Of a stretch of 62,145 bases of DNA, positions 25,604 to 35,433 are shown in pieces (positions within the stretch are counted from its first letter, which is position 1; every line of letters begins with the position of its first letter). A model generated the notes under the pieces. The model was not told where the DNA came from and searched no databases. It was given only the letters and a program-made list of their open reading frames with translations. Origin of the DNA: Pseudomonas sp. GD03858 (GTDB lineage Bacteria; Pseudomonadota; Gammaproteobacteria; Pseudomonadales; Pseudomonadaceae). The translations under genes were made by a program, and so were the position numbers. The stretch is taken from NCBI RefSeq assembly GCF_029840925.1, contig NZ_JAOCDM010000022.1, forward strand, positions 1 through 62,145. The letters run 5' to 3'.

Positions 25604-25818
25604 GAGTCTTGCTCCAGGGCCTTGAGACGCAGGATCATCGATTCGATCTTGCGCTTGGCGATCTCGTTCTTTTCGATGAGGTGGGCGCGCTCCTCGCGCC
25701 AGGACTTTTCCTGAGCTACTAAGAGTGCGTTTTGCCGTTTTAGTTGCTCGACCCGTTCGATCAGCAACTCGAACCGGCTCATCAGCGCTTGCAGGTCGTT
25801 CTCTTGCATGGGTTGCAC
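25600..25818 (-). CDS. Small coiled-coil protein, ZapB-like (TIGR02449 type)
   Basis: The 72-residue product is nearly all heptad-patterned helix (LQALMSRFELLIERVEQLKR, then KIESMILRLKALEQDS). GTG 25818 is preferred because AAGGA lies five bases upstream; the in-frame ATG 25809 has no such site. Proteins of this type always precede zapA in pseudomonads and resemble ZapB, a coiled-coil partner of ZapA, so a role at the Z-ring is inferred. The stop codon overlaps the zapA start by four bases. Confidence 0.85.
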   Translation of the reverse strand: MQPMQENDLQALMSRFELLIERVEQLKRQNALLVAQEKSWREERAHLIEKNEIAKRKIESMILRLKALEQDS

Positions 25819-25955
25819 TCGATTCCTTGACTCACCTGGCGATCATGCCTGCCCCAGGGGCGAGACGGCCAGTGCCGATGGTCTTGGCGCGTCTGCCGGT
25901 GCTAGGATACAAGGCCTCCATTCTAGTCATTGCGCCGTCTGGCGCCTAGCAGCCC

Positions 25956-26510
25956 ATGCCCAATACTCAATCGCCCTACATCGCCTTCGCCATGTTGCTC
26001 TCGAGCAATGGCCACCCTGTCACTCCCGCCGAGCTCCATGGCCTGCTGATCGGCCGCAGCTGCGCCGGCGCCGGCTTCGACGCCGACGCCTGGCTGGCCG
26101 ACGCGGCCCAGCTGCTCGAGACCGAGCCCGGCGACACCGTGCGCAACGCCCTGGTCGGCCTGCAGGAAATGGTCAAGGCCGAGTTGACCGGTGAAGACGT
26201 CGCCATCGTCCTGCTGCTGCCTTCCGATGACGCCGCGCTGGCCGACCGCGCCGCCGCGCTCGGCCAGTGGTGCCAGGGCTTCATCACCGGGTTCGGCCTG
26301 AACGCCGGTGGCAAGGAACTGTCCACCGATGCCAAGGAAGTGCTCCAGGACCTGGTGGCCATCTCGCAGGTCCAGGAAGCGCTGGAAGAGTCCGAGGACG
26401 GCGAAAGCGACTACATGGAGGTCATGGAGTACCTGCGTGTCGCCCCGCTGCTGCTGTACACGGAGCTGGCCAAGCCCGAAGCACCCGCGCCAAAGCCATC
26501 GCTGCACTGA
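25956..26510 (+). CDS. UPF0149/YgfB-family protein
   Basis: The 184-residue protein matches the YgfB/UPF0149 family: [23 protein letters not shown] and [14 protein letters not shown] are conserved. E. coli ygfB precedes pepP in the same way. In P. aeruginosa a YgfB protein has been linked to control of the AmpD/AmpC beta-lactamase pathway, but whether that applies here is unknown. The ribosome binding site is weak. It diverges from the zapA operon, and the start of pepP is 21 bp after its stop, so pepP-ubiH-ubiI are probably read from the same promoter. Confidence 0.9.
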   Translation: MPNTQSPYIAFAMLLSSNGHPVTPAELHGLLIGRSCAGAGFDADAWLADAAQLLETEPGDTVRNALVGLQEMVKAELTGEDVAIVLLLPSDDAALADRAAALGQWCQGFITGFGLNAGGKELSTDAKEVLQDLVAISQVQEALEESEDGESDYMEVMEYLRVAPLLLYTELAKPEAPAPKPSLH

Positions 26511-26531
26511 TCTGAACGGGGTCGTTTGCCC

Positions 26532-27866
26532 ATGAGCCACATACCCAAGGCGGAGTACGCCCGTCGGCGCAAGGCGCTGATGGAGCAGATGGTCCCCAAC
26601 AGCATCGCCATCCTGCCGGCGGCCGCGGTGGCCATCCGCAACCGCGACGTCGAGCATGTCTATCGCCAGGACAGCGATTTCCAGTACCTCAGCGGCTTCC
26701 CCGAGCCCGAGGCGGTGATTGCCCTGATCCCGGGACGCGAACATGGCGAGTACGTGTTGTTCTGCCGCGAGCGCAATCCCGAGCGCGAGCAGTGGGAAGG
26801 GCTGCGCGCTGGCCAGGAAGGCGCGATTCGCGACTTCGGCGCCGACGATGCCTTTCCCATCGGCGACATCGACGAGATCCTGCCGGGCCTGATCGAGGGC
26901 CGCGAGCGGGTCTACAGCGCCATGGGCAGCAACGCCGAGTTCGACCGTCGGCTGATGGACTGGATCAACGTGATCCGCTCCAAGGCCCGCCTCGGCGCGC
27001 AGCCGCCGAACGAGTTCGTTGCCCTGGATCACCTGCTGCATGACATGCGCCTGTATAAATCGGCGGCGGAAGTGAAGGTGATGCGCGAAGCCGCGGCGAT
27101 TTCCGCCCGCGCCCATGTGCGGGCCATGCAGGTCTGTCGCGCCGGGCTGCACGAGTACAGCCTGGAAGCCGAGCTGGACTACGAGTTCCGCAAGGGCGGG
27201 GCGAAGATGCCGGCCTACGGCTCGATCGTCGCTGCCGGGCGCAATGGCTGCATCCTGCACTACCAGCAGAACGACGCGTCGCTCAAGGACGGCGACCTGG
27301 TGCTGATCGACGCTGGCTGCGAGATCGATTGCTATGCCAGCGACATCACCCGCACCTTCCCGGTGAGCGGGGTGTTCTCGGCGGAGCAGAAGGCCATCTA
27401 CGAGCTGGTGCTCGCCGCCCAGGAAGCGGCGTTCAAGGAGATCGCCCCAGGTAAGCACTGGAACCACGCCCACGAGGCGACCGTGCGCGTGATCACCGAG
27501 GGCCTGGTGGCGCTCGGGCTGCTCAAGGGCGAAGTACAGGCGCTGATCGACAGCGAGGCCTATCGCGCCTTCTACATGCACCGCGCCGGGCACTGGCTGG
27601 GCATGGATGTGCACGATGTGGGCGAATACAAGGTCGGCGGCGAGTGGCGTGTGCTCGAACCGGGCATGGCGCTGACCGTCGAGCCGGGCATCTACATTGC
27701 CGCCGACAACCAGAGCGTCGCCAAGAAGTGGCGCGGTATCGGCGTAAGGATCGAGGACGACGTGGTGGTCACCCGCAAAGGCTGTGAAATTCTCACTTCA
27801 GGCGTTCCCAGGACCGTCGCCGAGATCGAGGCGCTGATGCGCGACGCCCGCAAGGATGCCGCATGA
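26532..27866 (+). CDS. pepP: Xaa-Pro aminopeptidase
   Basis: PepP removes an N-terminal residue preceding proline, using two manganese ions. In the 444-residue protein the metal ligands fall at Asp260 and Asp271 (LIDAGCEIDCYASDITRTFP), His354 (RAGHWLGMDVHD), Glu384 (VEPGIYI) and Glu408 (RIEDDVVV), almost the numbering of E. coli PepP (260, 271, 354, 383, 406). ATG 26532 is used, since the upstream in-frame TTG adds only two residues. Its stop overlaps the ubiH start by four bases (ATGA), the ancient pepP-ubiH-ubiI arrangement. Confidence 0.96.
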   Translation: MSHIPKAEYARRRKALMEQMVPNSIAILPAAAVAIRNRDVEHVYRQDSDFQYLSGFPEPEAVIALIPGREHGEYVLFCRERNPEREQWEGLRAGQEGAIRDFGADDAFPIGDIDEILPGLIEGRERVYSAMGSNAEFDRRLMDWINVIRSKARLGAQPPNEFVALDHLLHDMRLYKSAAEVKVMREAAAISARAHVRAMQVCRAGLHEYSLEAELDYEFRKGGAKMPAYGSIVAAGRNGCILHYQQNDASLKDGDLVLIDAGCEIDCYASDITRTFPVSGVFSAEQKAIYELVLAAQEAAFKEIAPGKHWNHAHEATVRVITEGLVALGLLKGEVQALIDSEAYRAFYMHRAGHWLGMDVHDVGEYKVGGEWRVLEPGMALTVEPGIYIAADNQSVAKKWRGIGVRIEDDVVVTRKGCEILTSGVPRTVAEIEALMRDARKDAA

Positions 27867-29062
27867 ACCGTGTGAACCTGGCGATCATCGGCGGCGGCCT
27901 GGTCGGTGCCAGTCTGGCGCTGGCCCTGCAGGCCGGGGCCAAGGCCCGTGGCTGGAAGATCCTGCTGATCGAGCCGTTCGCTCCAGGCGACAGCTTCCAG
28001 CCCAGCTATGACGCGCGTTCCTCGGCGCTGTCCTATGGCACTCGGCAGATCTACGAGCAACTGGGGCTGTGGCAGACCATCAGCCGCCGCGCCGAGCCGA
28101 TCCGGCAGATCCAGGTGTCCGACCGTGGCCGCTTCGGTGCCACACGCCTGGATGCCCTGGAAGAGGGCGTGCCGGCGCTCGGCTACGTGGTGGAGAACGC
28201 CTGGCTCGGCCAATGCCTGTGGCAGGCCATCGACAGCGAGGTGGTCAGCTGGCGCTGCCCGGCCGAGGTGAAGGGGCTGCAGGCGATCGCCGGTGGCTAC
28301 TGCCTGCAACTGGACGATGACACCTCGCTCGAATGCGACCTTGCGGTGCTGGCCGACGGCGGCCGCTCGGGCCTGCGCGAGCAACTGGGCATCCATGTGC
28401 GTAGCACGCCCTACGACCAGAGCGCGCTGATCGCCAACATCACCCCCGGTGAAGCCCACGCCGGCCAGGCCTTCGAGCGCTTCACCGAACAAGGCCCGAT
28501 GGCCCTGCTGCCGTTGCCGGACAACCGCTGCGCGCTGGTCTGGACCCGTCAGGGCATGGACGCCAGGCGCCTGGCCGAGCTCGACGAGCGCAGCTTCCTG
28601 CGCGAGCTGCAGGATGCCTTTGGCTACCGCCTCGGCGCGTTGCGCCAGGTTGGCGCGCGCCATCTCTATCCACTGGCGCTGGTCGAGGCCGAGGAGCAGG
28701 TGCGCCCGCACCTGGTGGTGCTTGGCAATGCCGCCCACAGTCTGCACCCGATCGCCGGCCAGGGTTTCAACCTGTCGCTGCGCGATGTGCAGTCGCTGGC
28801 CGACGCGCTGCTGGCCGGGCCGCAGCAGCCGGGCGACCTGGCCACGCTGCAGGGTTACCAGCAGCGCCAGCGTCTCGACCAGGCGCTGACCATCGGCTTC
28901 TCCGATCAGGTCACCCGCCTGTTCGGCAGCAACCAGCCGCTGCTGACGGCCGGACGCAATATCGGCCTGCTCGGCCTGGATCTGCTACCGCCGGCCCGAA
29001 GCTGGTTCGCCCGTCAGGCCATGGGCCTGGGTACCCGGCCAGACCCGCGAGGGCAGGCATGA
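27863..29062 (+). CDS. ubiH: 2-octaprenyl-6-methoxyphenol hydroxylase
   Basis: UbiH is an FAD monooxygenase that hydroxylates the ring during ubiquinone synthesis. The 399-residue protein has the FAD-binding IIGGGLVGASLALAL start, the DARSSALSYGTRQIYEQLG segment of the UbiH/F/I family, ADGGRSGLREQLG, and the second FAD motif LGNAAHSLHPIAGQGFNLSLRD. It overlaps pepP and the following hotdog gene by four bases each, so the three are translationally coupled. Confidence 0.94.
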   Translation: MNRVNLAIIGGGLVGASLALALQAGAKARGWKILLIEPFAPGDSFQPSYDARSSALSYGTRQIYEQLGLWQTISRRAEPIRQIQVSDRGRFGATRLDALEEGVPALGYVVENAWLGQCLWQAIDSEVVSWRCPAEVKGLQAIAGGYCLQLDDDTSLECDLAVLADGGRSGLREQLGIHVRSTPYDQSALIANITPGEAHAGQAFERFTEQGPMALLPLPDNRCALVWTRQGMDARRLAELDERSFLRELQDAFGYRLGALRQVGARHLYPLALVEAEEQVRPHLVVLGNAAHSLHPIAGQGFNLSLRDVQSLADALLAGPQQPGDLATLQGYQQRQRLDQALTIGFSDQVTRLFGSNQPLLTAGRNIGLLGLDLLPPARSWFARQAMGLGTRPDPRGQA

Positions 29063-29541
29063 GCGACGCACGCAGGCTGGCCCGGCGCGCGCGCATGCTG
29101 CGCTGGCTGCTCAACCTCTACCCGCCCTACCTGGGCGCGGGCATCCGTATCCAGGAAATCAGCCCGGACATGCGCAGCGCCAAGGTGCGCATGAAGCTGA
29201 CGCGGTGGAATCGCAACTACGTCGGCACCCAGTTCGGCGGCAGCCTGTATTCGATGGTCGATCCCTTCTACATGCTGCTGCTGATCGAGCGGCTGGGGCG
29301 CGACTACATCGTCTGGGACAAGGCCGCCAGCATCGATTTCATCTCGCCGGGCAAGGGCCCGGTGCATGCCGAGTTCCACGTCGATGACGCGCTGCTGGAC
29401 GAGATTCGCCAGCAGACCGCCAACGGCAAGAAATACCTGCCGCGGCTGCAGGTGGAGATCCGCGATGACGCCGGCGAGCTGGTGGCGCGGGTCGACAAGA
29501 CCCTATATGTGCGGCTCAAGCCGCAAGCGAGGCAGGCGTAA
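29059..29541 (+). CDS. DUF4442-type hotdog-fold protein
   Basis: The 160-residue protein resembles DUF4442 hotdog thioesterase-like proteins: YPPYLGAGIRIQEISPDMRS, NYVGTQFGGSLYSMVDPFYMLLLIERLG and VWDKAASIDFISPGKG are typical. Substrate is unknown. Its position between ubiH and ubiI, with a four-base overlap to the former and a 3-bp gap to the latter, suggests a role linked to quinone or acyl metabolism, but this is inference from operon structure only. Confidence 0.85.
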   Translation: MSDARRLARRARMLRWLLNLYPPYLGAGIRIQEISPDMRSAKVRMKLTRWNRNYVGTQFGGSLYSMVDPFYMLLLIERLGRDYIVWDKAASIDFISPGKGPVHAEFHVDDALLDEIRQQTANGKKYLPRLQVEIRDDAGELVARVDKTLYVRLKPQARQA

Positions 29542-29544
29542 GGC

Positions 29545-30768
29545 ATGGAAATGCGCGCAGATCTGTTGATTGTCGGTGCCGGTATGGTCGGCAGCGCCCT
29601 GGCCCTGGCCTTGCGCCACAGTGGCCTGGAAGTACTTGTGCTCGATGGCGGCCCGCTGTCGGTCAAACCCTTCGATGGCCAGGCGCCGTTCGAGCCGCGG
29701 GTCAGTGCCCTGTCGGCGGCCAGCCAGCGCATCCTCGAGCGCCTGGGCGCCTGGGACGGCATCGCCCGGCGTCGCGTGTCGCGCTATACCGACATGCGCG
29801 TGTGGGATGGCAGCGGTACCGGTGAGATCCACTTCTCGGCGGCCAGCGTGCATGCTCAGGTGCTGGGTCATATCGTCGAGAACCGAGTGGTTCAGGATGG
29901 CCTGCTGGAGCGCTTGCATGACAGCGACGTCGGCCTGTTGGCCAACGCCCGGCTGGAGCAGCTGCGCCGCTCCGGGGACGAGTGGCTGCTGACCCTGGCC
30001 GATGGCCGCAAACTGCGCGCGCCGTTGGTGATCGCCGCCGACGGCGCCAACTCGGCGGTGCGCCGGCTGGCCGGTTGCGAGACCCGCGAGTGGGATTACC
30101 TGCACCACGCCATCGTCACCAGCGTGCGCTGCGGCGAGGCGCACCGGACCACGGCCTGGCAGCGTTTCACCGACGAAGGCCCGCTGGCGTTCCTGCCGTT
30201 GTCGCGGGACGGGCGCCAGGACTGGTGCTCGATCGTCTGGTCGACCACGCCGGAGCAGGCCGAGCAGGCCATGGCGATGGACGACGCGGCGTTCTGCCAG
30301 GCCTTGGAGCGCGCGTTCGAGGGGCGCCTGGGCGAGGTGCTGGAGGCTGACCCACGGGTCTGCGTGCCGCTGCGCCAGCGGCATGCCAAGCGCTATGTGC
30401 AGGAAGGGCTGGCGCTGATCGGCGACGCGGCGCATACCATCCACCCGTTGGCGGGGCAGGGGGTCAACCTGGGCTTTCTCGACGCCGCGGTGCTGGCCGA
30501 GGAGTTGGTACGCGCCTGCGAGCGTGGCGAGCGCCTGGCCGATGTGAAGGTGCTGAGCCGCTTCGAGCGGCGCAGGATGCCGCACAACCTGGCGTTGATG
30601 GCGGCGATGGAGGGCTTCGAGCGGTTGTTCCAGGCCAATCCGTTGCCACTGCGCTGGTTGCGCAACAGTGGGCTGAAGATGGTGGAGCAGATGCCGGAGG
30701 CCAAGGCGGTGTTCGTGCGCCAGGCATTGGGGTTGTCCGGGGATCTGCCGGAGCTGGCCAAGGCTTGA
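29545..30768 (+). CDS. ubiI: Ubiquinone-biosynthesis FAD monooxygenase (UbiI/VisC-like)
   Basis: This second flavin hydroxylase of the operon (407 residues) has the FAD-binding LLIVGAGMVGSALALALRHS start, EPRVSALSAASQRILERLGAW, AADGANSAVRRLAG and LIGDAAHTIHPLAGQGVNLGFLD. In E. coli the equivalent VisC/UbiI performs the C5 hydroxylation, and this class may also cover the C6 step in pseudomonads, so the exact ring position is inferred. It lies three bases after the hotdog gene. TTGAG ends the operon, and no terminator is obvious before fbpA. Confidence 0.9.
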   Translation: MEMRADLLIVGAGMVGSALALALRHSGLEVLVLDGGPLSVKPFDGQAPFEPRVSALSAASQRILERLGAWDGIARRRVSRYTDMRVWDGSGTGEIHFSAASVHAQVLGHIVENRVVQDGLLERLHDSDVGLLANARLEQLRRSGDEWLLTLADGRKLRAPLVIAADGANSAVRRLAGCETREWDYLHHAIVTSVRCGEAHRTTAWQRFTDEGPLAFLPLSRDGRQDWCSIVWSTTPEQAEQAMAMDDAAFCQALERAFEGRLGEVLEADPRVCVPLRQRHAKRYVQEGLALIGDAAHTIHPLAGQGVNLGFLDAAVLAEELVRACERGERLADVKVLSRFERRRMPHNLALMAAMEGFERLFQANPLPLRWLRNSGLKMVEQMPEAKAVFVRQALGLSGDLPELAKA

Positions 30769-30902
30769 GATGGCTGCGACCCTTTCGCGGCACAAGGACT
30801 GCATGGCAGCCCCCAGCAACATCTGGTAACGGCTCGGCGGATGAGTCGTAAAATGGGAACCACTACCATTTGCACCTTTCATATCAGCGAGGAGTGCCCC
30901 CG

Positions 30903-31904
30903 ATGTTGCCCCGCAAACCCCTACTGGCCGCCCTGGCCCTCACCCTGTTCGGCGGCACCGCCCAGGCGGCGGACGAAGTGGTGGTGTATTCCTCGCGCAT
31001 CGACGAGCTGATCAAGCCGGTGTTCGACGCCTATACCGCCAAGACCGGCACCAAGATCAAGTTCATCACCGACAAGGAAGCCCCGCTGATGCAGCGCATC
31101 AAGGCCGAGGGCGAGAACGGCGTGGCCGACCTGCTGCTCACCGTCGATGCCGGCAACCTCTGGCAGGCCGAGCAGATGGGCATCCTGCAGCCGATCAAGT
31201 CGCCGATCATCGAGCAGAACATTCCGCCGCAGTATCGCGCCTCGTCCCACGACTGGACCGGCCTGAGCCTGCGTGCGCGGACCATCGTCTACTCCACCGA
31301 GCGGGTCAAGCCGGGCGAGCTGACCACCTACGAGGCCCTGGCCGATAAAAACTGGGAAGGCCGTCTGTGCCTGCGCACGGCGAAGAAGGTCTACAACCAG
31401 TCGCTGACCGCCACCTTGATCGAGAACCACGGCGAGGCCGAAACCGAGAAGCTGATCAAGGGCTGGGTCAACAACCTGTCCACCGACGTGTTCTCCGACG
31501 ACACCGCCGTGATCCAGGCCATCGCTGCCGGCCAGTGCGACGTGGGCATCGTCAATACCTACTATTACGGTCGCCTGCACAAGGAAAAACCCGACCTGCC
31601 GGTGAAGCTGTTCTGGCCCAACCAGGGGGATCGTGGTGTGCATGTCAACCTCTCGGGCATCGGCCTGACCAAGCACGCGCCGCATCCGGAGGCGGCGAAG
31701 AAGCTGGTCGAGTGGATGACCGGCGAGGAGGCGCAGAAGCTGTTCGCCGACATCAACCAGGAGTTCCCGGCCAACCCGAAGGTCAAGCCTTCGGCGGAAG
31801 TGGCGGCCTGGGGCAGCTTCAAGGCTGACAGCATTGCGGTGGAAGTCGCCGGCAAGCGCCAGGCCGAAGCCATTCGCCTGATGGATCGGGCTGGCTGGAA
31901 CTGA
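30903..31904 (+). CDS. Iron(III) ABC transporter substrate-binding protein (FbpA-like)
   Basis: The 333-residue periplasmic protein has a signal peptide ([23 protein letters not shown]). ATG 30903 has GAGGAG eight bases upstream. It matches FbpA/FutA ferric-binding proteins: [20 protein letters not shown] at the N-terminus, and the tandem iron-binding tyrosines in [12 protein letters not shown]. It should bind Fe3+ directly or with a small anion. The permease gene follows after a 118-bp gap filled by a REP pair. No ATPase gene is adjacent. Confidence 0.93.
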   Translation: MLPRKPLLAALALTLFGGTAQAADEVVVYSSRIDELIKPVFDAYTAKTGTKIKFITDKEAPLMQRIKAEGENGVADLLLTVDAGNLWQAEQMGILQPIKSPIIEQNIPPQYRASSHDWTGLSLRARTIVYSTERVKPGELTTYEALADKNWEGRLCLRTAKKVYNQSLTATLIENHGEAETEKLIKGWVNNLSTDVFSDDTAVIQAIAAGQCDVGIVNTYYYGRLHKEKPDLPVKLFWPNQGDRGVHVNLSGIGLTKHAPHPEAAKKLVEWMTGEEAQKLFADINQEFPANPKVKPSAEVAAWGSFKADSIAVEVAGKRQAEAIRLMDRAGWN

Positions 31905-31929
31905 GCCTGTCTCTTATCCTTGAAGACCG

Positions 31930-31993
31930 ATCGCGGGGCAAGCCCGCTCCCACGCCAGTCAGACTCGGCGTGGGAGCGGGCTTGCCCCGCGAT
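31930..31993. repeat. REP pair between binding-protein and permease genes
   Basis: Perfect 27-bp arms (31930-31956 and 31967-31993) around a 10-bp loop. The element begins 25 bp after the fbpA stop, in the same place as the malE-malF REP of E. coli, where it stabilises the binding-protein message. Confidence 0.92.
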
Positions 31994-32022
31994 GCTATCG
32001 CACAGCCATCGAGATTTTCGAT

Positions 32023-33645
32023 TTGCCCCACACCCCCCAACGCCGCTGGTACTTCCCGGTTTTCCTGACCGCCGCCCTGGTGCTGCTGCCGCTGAGCGTC
32101 CTGCTGCTGTCCTGGCAGTCGGTCGATGCACAAATCTGGTCGCACCTGCTCGACACCCAGATGAGCCGCCTGCTGGGCAACACCCTGACCCTGGTGCTGG
32201 GCGTTGGCATCGGCGTGACCGTGCTGGGGGTGAGCCTGGCCTGGCTCACCAGCCTCTGCGAATTTCCCGGCCGGCGCTGGCTGGACTGGGCGCTGATGTT
32301 GCCATTCGCCATTCCGGCCTATGTGCTGGCGTTCGTCTTCGTTGGCCTGCTGGACTTCGCCGGCCCGGTGCAGACGGCGCTGCGCGAGGTGTTCGGCCCC
32401 ATGCGCCTGCCCAGGGTGCGTTCTACCGGTGGTGTGATCACGGTACTGGTGCTGGTGTTCTACCCCTATGTCTACCTGCTGGCGCGCAACGCCTTCCTGG
32501 CCCAGGGCAAGGGCCTGATGGAAGCGGCGCGGGTGCTCGGGCTGTCGCCGCTGCAGGCGTTCTGGCGCGTGGCGCTGCCCGTGGCGCGACCCGCCATCGG
32601 CGCCGGCATCGCCCTGGCATTGATGGAGACGCTGGCAGATTTCGGCGCGGTGGCGGTGTTCAACTTCGACACCTTCACCACCGCCATCTACAAGACCTGG
32701 TACGGCTTCTTCAGCCTTTCCAGCGCGGCGCAACTGGCCAGCCTGCTGCTGCTGGCGGTGGTGCTGGTGCTGTACGGCGAGCGCCGTGCCCGGGGCGCCA
32801 ACCACAGTGGCAACGAGCGGCCCCGAGGCCAGGCGCTCTATCACCTGCGCGGGATCAAGGCGCTGGCGGCCAGCGCCTGGTGCCTGCTGGTGTTCGCCTG
32901 CGCCTTCGTCATTCCCTTGCTGCAGCTGCTGGCGTGGTTCTGGCAGCGGGGGCGGCATGACCTGGACGAGCGCTACGTCGGGCTGGTCATGCATACCCTG
33001 TACCTGGGCGGCATGGCCGCGTTGATCACCGTCAGCGTGGCCATGCTGCTGGCCTTCGCCCGGCGCCAGGCGCCGACCCGCGGGATCCGTGCCGGCGTAG
33101 GGCTGGCCAACCTGGGGTACGCGCTGCCCGGCTCGGTGCTGGCCGTGTCGATCATGCTGGCGTTCAGCTACCTCGACAACCAGTGGGTGATCCCAATGTC
33201 CCAATGGTTCGGCGGGGCAGGGAAACCCCTGCTGCTGGGCAGCCTTTCGGCGTTGCTGCTGGCCTATCTGGTGCGCTTTATCGCTGTCGCCTATGGCCCG
33301 CTGGAAACCAGCCTGGAGCGCATCCGCCCATCGCTGCCGGAGGCGTCGCGCAGTCTCGGGGTCAGCGGACCAGGATTGTTTTTCAAGGTGTATCTGCCGT
33401 TGCTCGCCCCCGGCGCCCTGAGCGCTGCTTTGCTGGTGTTCGTCGATGTGCTCAAGGAGATGCCGGCGACCCTGCTGATGCGTCCCTTCGGCTGGGACAC
33501 CCTTGCCGTACGCGTGTTCGAGATGACCAGCGAAGGTGAATGGGCACGGGCGTCGTTGCCGGCCTTGAGCCTGGTGCTGGTCGGGTTGCTGCCGGTGATC
33601 GGCCTGATCCGTCGTTCGGCACATCGTCCGGGACATCCGCGCTGA
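32023..33645 (+). CDS. Iron(III) ABC transporter permease (FbpB-like, fused double permease)
   Basis: The 540-residue permease has two homologous halves with about twelve membrane helices. Each half carries an ATPase-contact loop: [20 protein letters not shown] and [20 protein letters not shown]. This fused layout is typical of FbpB/FutB iron transporters. The best start is TTG 32023 (reads [15 protein letters not shown]), with no good ribosome binding site, probably because the REP pair occupies the leader. No FbpC ATPase follows, so it must borrow one encoded elsewhere. Confidence 0.9.
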   Translation: MPHTPQRRWYFPVFLTAALVLLPLSVLLLSWQSVDAQIWSHLLDTQMSRLLGNTLTLVLGVGIGVTVLGVSLAWLTSLCEFPGRRWLDWALMLPFAIPAYVLAFVFVGLLDFAGPVQTALREVFGPMRLPRVRSTGGVITVLVLVFYPYVYLLARNAFLAQGKGLMEAARVLGLSPLQAFWRVALPVARPAIGAGIALALMETLADFGAVAVFNFDTFTTAIYKTWYGFFSLSSAAQLASLLLLAVVLVLYGERRARGANHSGNERPRGQALYHLRGIKALAASAWCLLVFACAFVIPLLQLLAWFWQRGRHDLDERYVGLVMHTLYLGGMAALITVSVAMLLAFARRQAPTRGIRAGVGLANLGYALPGSVLAVSIMLAFSYLDNQWVIPMSQWFGGAGKPLLLGSLSALLLAYLVRFIAVAYGPLETSLERIRPSLPEASRSLGVSGPGLFFKVYLPLLAPGALSAALLVFVDVLKEMPATLLMRPFGWDTLAVRVFEMTSEGEWARASLPALSLVLVGLLPVIGLIRRSAHRPGHPR

Positions 33646-33670
33646 GGGTGCCACGCCGTCGCCTTGCCGC

Positions 33671-33676
33671 TACAAT
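33671..33676 (+). promoter_or_regulatory. Candidate -10 element for gcvTHP
   Basis: TACAAT lies about 95 bp before gcvT in the short gap after fbpB. The matching -35 position holds only weak similarity (GTGCCA). No tandem glycine-riboswitch fold could be recognised in the leader. Confidence 0.3.
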
Positions 33677-33769
33677 GCGCGGCATTCGCAGCGGCGGATC
33701 CTACAAGAACAGGTGATGGGTAAACATCGCCGACCGCCGCCGCCTCGCCACGCCCGGAAGGAGAAACCC

Positions 33770-34852
33770 ATGGGACAGCGTACGCCTCTGTATGACCTGC
33801 ACCTGGCGCTCGGCGCCAAGACGGTCGATTTCGGCGGATGGGACATGCCCCTGCATTACGGTTCGCAGGTCGAGGAGCACCACCAGGTGCGCAGTGACTG
33901 CGGGGTCTTCGATGTCTCCCACATGACCGTCATCGATGTCGACGGTTGCGCCGCCACGCCCTGGCTGCAACACCTGCTGGCCAATGACGTGACGCGCCTG
34001 GAAAACCCCGGCAAGGCGCTCTACAGCCCCCTGCTCAACGCCGATGGCGGGGTGATCGACGACCTGATCGCCTACCGCACCGAAGACGGCTACCGGCTGG
34101 TGGCCAACGCCGCCACCCGCGACAAGGTACTGGCCTGGCTGCAGGCGCACAGTGACGGCTTCAAGATTGAATTCAAGCTGCGCCCGGACTTGGCTATCCT
34201 GGCGATCCAGGGTCCGCAGGCCCGTGAAAAGGTGGCCGCCCTGGTCAGCGTGTCGCGCGCCGCGCTCATTCGCGAACTGCGCCCGTTCGAAGGCCTGGCC
34301 GAGGGCGACTGGTTCATCGCTCGTACCGGCTACACCGGCGAGGACGGGCTGGAGATCATCCTCCCCGCCGAACAGGCCCAGGCCTTCTTCAATGACCTGG
34401 TCGGCGCTGGCATCGCCCCGAGCGGCCTGGGTGCCCGCGACACCCTGCGCCTGGAGGCCGGCATGAACCTGTACGGCCAGGACATCGACGAATCCCATAC
34501 TCCGCTGACCTCCAACCTGGGCTGGAGCGTCGCCTGGGAGCCGGCTGGCCGCGAGTTCATCGGCCGCGCCGGCTTGCTCGCGGAAATCGAGCAGGGCGTG
34601 AAGGAAAAACTGGTCGGCCTGGTGCTGGAGGAGCGTGGCGTGCTGCGCGCCCACCAGGTGGTCCGTGTATCCGGCATTGGCGAAGGGGAGATCACCAGTG
34701 GTAGTTTCTCGCCTACGCTGAGCAAGTCCATTGCCCTGGCACGCGTGCCCATGGCGACCGGCGACCGCGCCGAGGTGGAGATTCGCGGCAAGTGGTATCC
34801 GGTGCGGGTGGTCAAGCCGACCTTCGTGCGCCACGGCAAGATCCTGATCTGA
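33770..34852 (+). CDS. gcvT: Glycine cleavage system T protein (aminomethyltransferase)
   Basis: GcvT transfers the methylene carbon of aminomethyl-lipoyl-GcvH to tetrahydrofolate, releasing ammonia. The 360-residue form starts at ATG 33770, six bases after GGAAGGAGA, and begins [20 protein letters not shown]. Family motifs are [38 protein letters not shown] and [17 protein letters not shown]. It is first in gcvT-gcvH-gcvP. An in-frame ATG at 33713 has no ribosome binding site and a Pro/Arg extension that homologues lack. Confidence 0.95.
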   Translation: MGQRTPLYDLHLALGAKTVDFGGWDMPLHYGSQVEEHHQVRSDCGVFDVSHMTVIDVDGCAATPWLQHLLANDVTRLENPGKALYSPLLNADGGVIDDLIAYRTEDGYRLVANAATRDKVLAWLQAHSDGFKIEFKLRPDLAILAIQGPQAREKVAALVSVSRAALIRELRPFEGLAEGDWFIARTGYTGEDGLEIILPAEQAQAFFNDLVGAGIAPSGLGARDTLRLEAGMNLYGQDIDESHTPLTSNLGWSVAWEPAGREFIGRAGLLAEIEQGVKEKLVGLVLEERGVLRAHQVVRVSGIGEGEITSGSFSPTLSKSIALARVPMATGDRAEVEIRGKWYPVRVVKPTFVRHGKILI

Positions 34853-34899
34853 ACACTTAACGGCGGGCCGACCGCTGACCCAATCGAGGAAGACAAGAC

Positions 34900-35283
34900 A
34901 TGAGCAATATCCCCGCCGACCTGCGTTTTGCCGAAAGCCATGAGTGGGCTCGCCTGGAGGCCGACGGCACCGTGACTGTGGGTATCAGCGACCACGCCCA
35001 GGAAGCGTTGGGTGACGTGGTGTTCGTCGAGCTGGCCGAAGTCGGCAAGGTGTTCGCCGCTGGCGACGCCGCGGGTGTGGTGGAGTCGGTGAAGGCAGCC
35101 TCGGACATCTACGCGCCGGTGGGCGGCGAGGTGATCGCGGTCAACGAAGAGCTGGCCGACAGCCCGGAGCTGCTCAACGAAGAGCCTTACGGCTCGTGGA
35201 TCTTCAAGCTCAAGCCGAGCAACCCGTCCGAGCTGGACAAGCTGCTGGATGCCGCCGGTTACAAAGCCGCCATCGGCGAGTAA
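34900..35283 (+). CDS. gcvH: Glycine cleavage system H protein
   Basis: GcvH is the lipoyl carrier of the glycine cleavage complex. The 127-residue protein has the lipoylation site Lys65 in [12 protein letters not shown], preceded by [25 protein letters not shown] precedes ATG 34900. Forty-seven bases separate it from gcvT. A REP pair begins at once after its stop codon, before gcvP. Confidence 0.96.
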   Translation: MSNIPADLRFAESHEWARLEADGTVTVGISDHAQEALGDVVFVELAEVGKVFAAGDAAGVVESVKAASDIYAPVGGEVIAVNEELADSPELLNEEPYGSWIFKLKPSNPSELDKLLDAAGYKAAIGE

Positions 35284-35286
35284 GAA

Positions 35287-35343
35287 TCGCGCAAGCCCGC
35301 TCCCCTGACGTGCCCATGCATGGGAGCGGGCTTGTCCCGCGAT
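35287..35343. repeat. REP pair between gcvH and gcvP
   Basis: Imperfect facing REP halves (GCAAGCCCGCTCCC and GGGAGCGGGCTTGTCCCGCGA) start four bases after the gcvH stop and occupy about a third of the 150-bp gap before gcvP. Confidence 0.8.
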
Positions 35344-35433
35344 GAGGCCGGCATTGTAAAAGCAAGTTTTCCCGCAACATCGCCGATCCCTTCCTAGACT
35401 TGTAAGTCTCCACGAGAACTGGTCCAGGAAGAG

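Noticed and set aside
33646..33769. Glycine riboswitch before gcvT
   Set aside because: The leader is about 100 bases with no tandem aptamer pattern; nothing could be supported.
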